Below, one piece after another: positions 63,506 to 64,000 of a DNA stretch of 64,000 nucleotides. Below the pieces are notes generated by a model. The model did no database searches. It worked only from the letters and a program-made list of their open reading frames with translations, and was not told where the DNA came from. The stretch lies in assembly GCA_003990705.1 (NCBI GenBank), contig AP018318.1, positions 6,180,001-6,244,000 on the forward strand, given 5' to 3'. Both the position numbers and the translations under genes were made by a program. Numbering within the stretch: the first letter of the stretch is position 1; each line of letters begins with the position of its first letter. The DNA comes from Nostoc sp. HK-01. GTDB taxonomy: Bacteria; Cyanobacteriota; Cyanobacteriia; Cyanobacteriales; Nostocaceae.

Positions 63506-64000
63506 TGCTTTAATAAATCGCACTCGACGGCTTATGGATATGTGACGTATCAAACTGCATATTTAAAAGCAAATTATCCATTAGAGTATATGGCCGCCCT
63601 GTTAACTGCTAACAGTGGAGATACAGACAAGGTACAGAAATATATTTCTACTTGTTTGAGTATGAATATTCAAATAGAGCCGCCGGATATTAATCGCTCT
63701 GGTGTAGATTTTACACCCGTGGGGGGCAAGATTTTATTTGGATTTTCCGCGGTACGGAATGTGGGACAAAACGCCATCGCCTGTATTTTAGAAGCCCGTG
63801 AGCAGCAAGGCGAGTTTAAATCACTGTCTGATTTTTGCGATCGCGTCGATTTACGTGCAGTTAACCGTCGGACTTTAGAATCGCTGATTTATTGTGGAGC
63901 TTTTGACAAAATAGACCTCAATCGCCACCAATTAATTAAAGACCTAGAGCTTGTTTATGATTGGGCGCAATCCCGTGCTAAAGATAGAGCCAGTGGTCAA
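63398..64000 (+). CDS. dnaE: DNA polymerase III alpha subunit, C-terminal half with C-intein (partial)
   Basis: ATG at 63398 opens a 201-codon frame that runs off the window. Residues 1-36 are a C-terminal split-intein half and residue Cys37 starts the DnaE extein [19 protein letters not shown], a conserved DnaE segment. In cyanobacteria the dnaE-N-intein half is encoded elsewhere; the two proteins trans-splice to give the replicative polymerase. The N-half is not in this window. A strong ribosome-binding site GGGAAAGGAAG precedes it. Confidence 0.95.
   Translation, partial: MVKIITRKYIGQANVYDIGVEQDHNFVIENRLIASNCFNKSHSTAYGYVTYQTAYLKANYPLEYMAALLTANSGDTDKVQKYISTCLSMNIQIEPPDINRSGVDFTPVGGKILFGFSAVRNVGQNAIACILEAREQQGEFKSLSDFCDRVDLRAVNRRTLESLIYCGAFDKIDLNRHQLIKDLELVYDWAQSRAKDRASGQ

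Noticed and set aside
1-64000. CRISPR arrays
   Set aside because: Regular repeats found are tandem heptamers or coding repeats without unique spacers of constant length.

Overview
The window is about 64 kb of chromosome from a cyanobacterium, most likely a filamentous, nitrogen-fixing member of the Nostocales. The support is: many GCGATCGC (HIP1) palindromes; tandem heptamer-type repeats such as TGACCAA/TGACTAA; a homocitrate synthase (nifV); cytochrome b6f subunit petL; a three-gene proton-translocating transhydrogenase (pntAA-pntAB-pntB); many cyanobacterium-specific DUF families; and at the right edge the C-terminal half of a split DnaE with its C-intein. Base composition is AT-rich throughout. 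No tRNA, rRNA or CRISPR array was seen.

Layout. 1-2.6 kb: a DUF3038/DUF4335-type pair and a YiaA/B-like membrane protein. 2.9-10.4 kb: a SWIM zinc-finger protein, lpdA, trpC, a small DUF5340-like protein, a PsiE-like protein and nifV. 10.5-14.4 kb: a small membrane protein, a dead IS1-family element that itself carries a 50-bp palindromic insert, and a MacA/MacB-like adaptor-permease operon. 15.4-21.4 kb: a TPR lipoprotein, an RmlD-like reductase, an extreme Thr/Gly-repeat secreted protein with a WGxxG C-terminus, bioB, petL (31 aa) and aroB. 21.5-25.1 kb: an accessory patch in which an IS5-family element sits inside an IS630-family element, between two uncharacterised genes (a 138-aa soluble protein and a glycine-rich membrane protein). 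25.4-28 kb: a Uma2-type nuclease, a lipoprotein and a polysaccharide deacetylase.

28.6-35.4 kb is a membrane-glycosylation cluster: a small EamA/SMR-like flippase candidate, a GT2 polyprenyl-phosphate sugar transferase, a GT39/ArnT-like transferase, two tandem DUF2079 membrane proteins and a methyltransferase. 35.5-43.9 kb: dxr, small membrane and thioesterase genes, a DUF1815-like gene, then the conserved block rpmH-rnpA-PH domain-yidC-jag-DUF177 on the minus strand and a DUF2808 protein. 44.6-47.5 kb: the pnt operon. 47.7-50.9 kb: an HNH protein, a DUF4351/Rpn-like protein, and an operon of DUF2997, Ycf35 and a ferredoxin. 51.3-56.4 kb: a 1700-aa multi-PAS/GAF hybrid histidine kinase. 57-63 kb: bioF, two RodZ-type HTH proteins flanking an alpha/beta hydrolase, and gatA. 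63.4-64 kb: start of dnaE-C.

Most genes are housekeeping or cyanobacterial core. The parts with most unexplained structure are the nested-transposon patch with its glycine-zipper partner gene, the small dispersed repeat inside the IS1-like transposase, the Thr/Gly repeat protein with a possible leader ORF, a family of related terminator-like hairpins, the duplicated DUF2079 pair, and the split-intein gene. No demonstrably new system could be proven from sequence alone.
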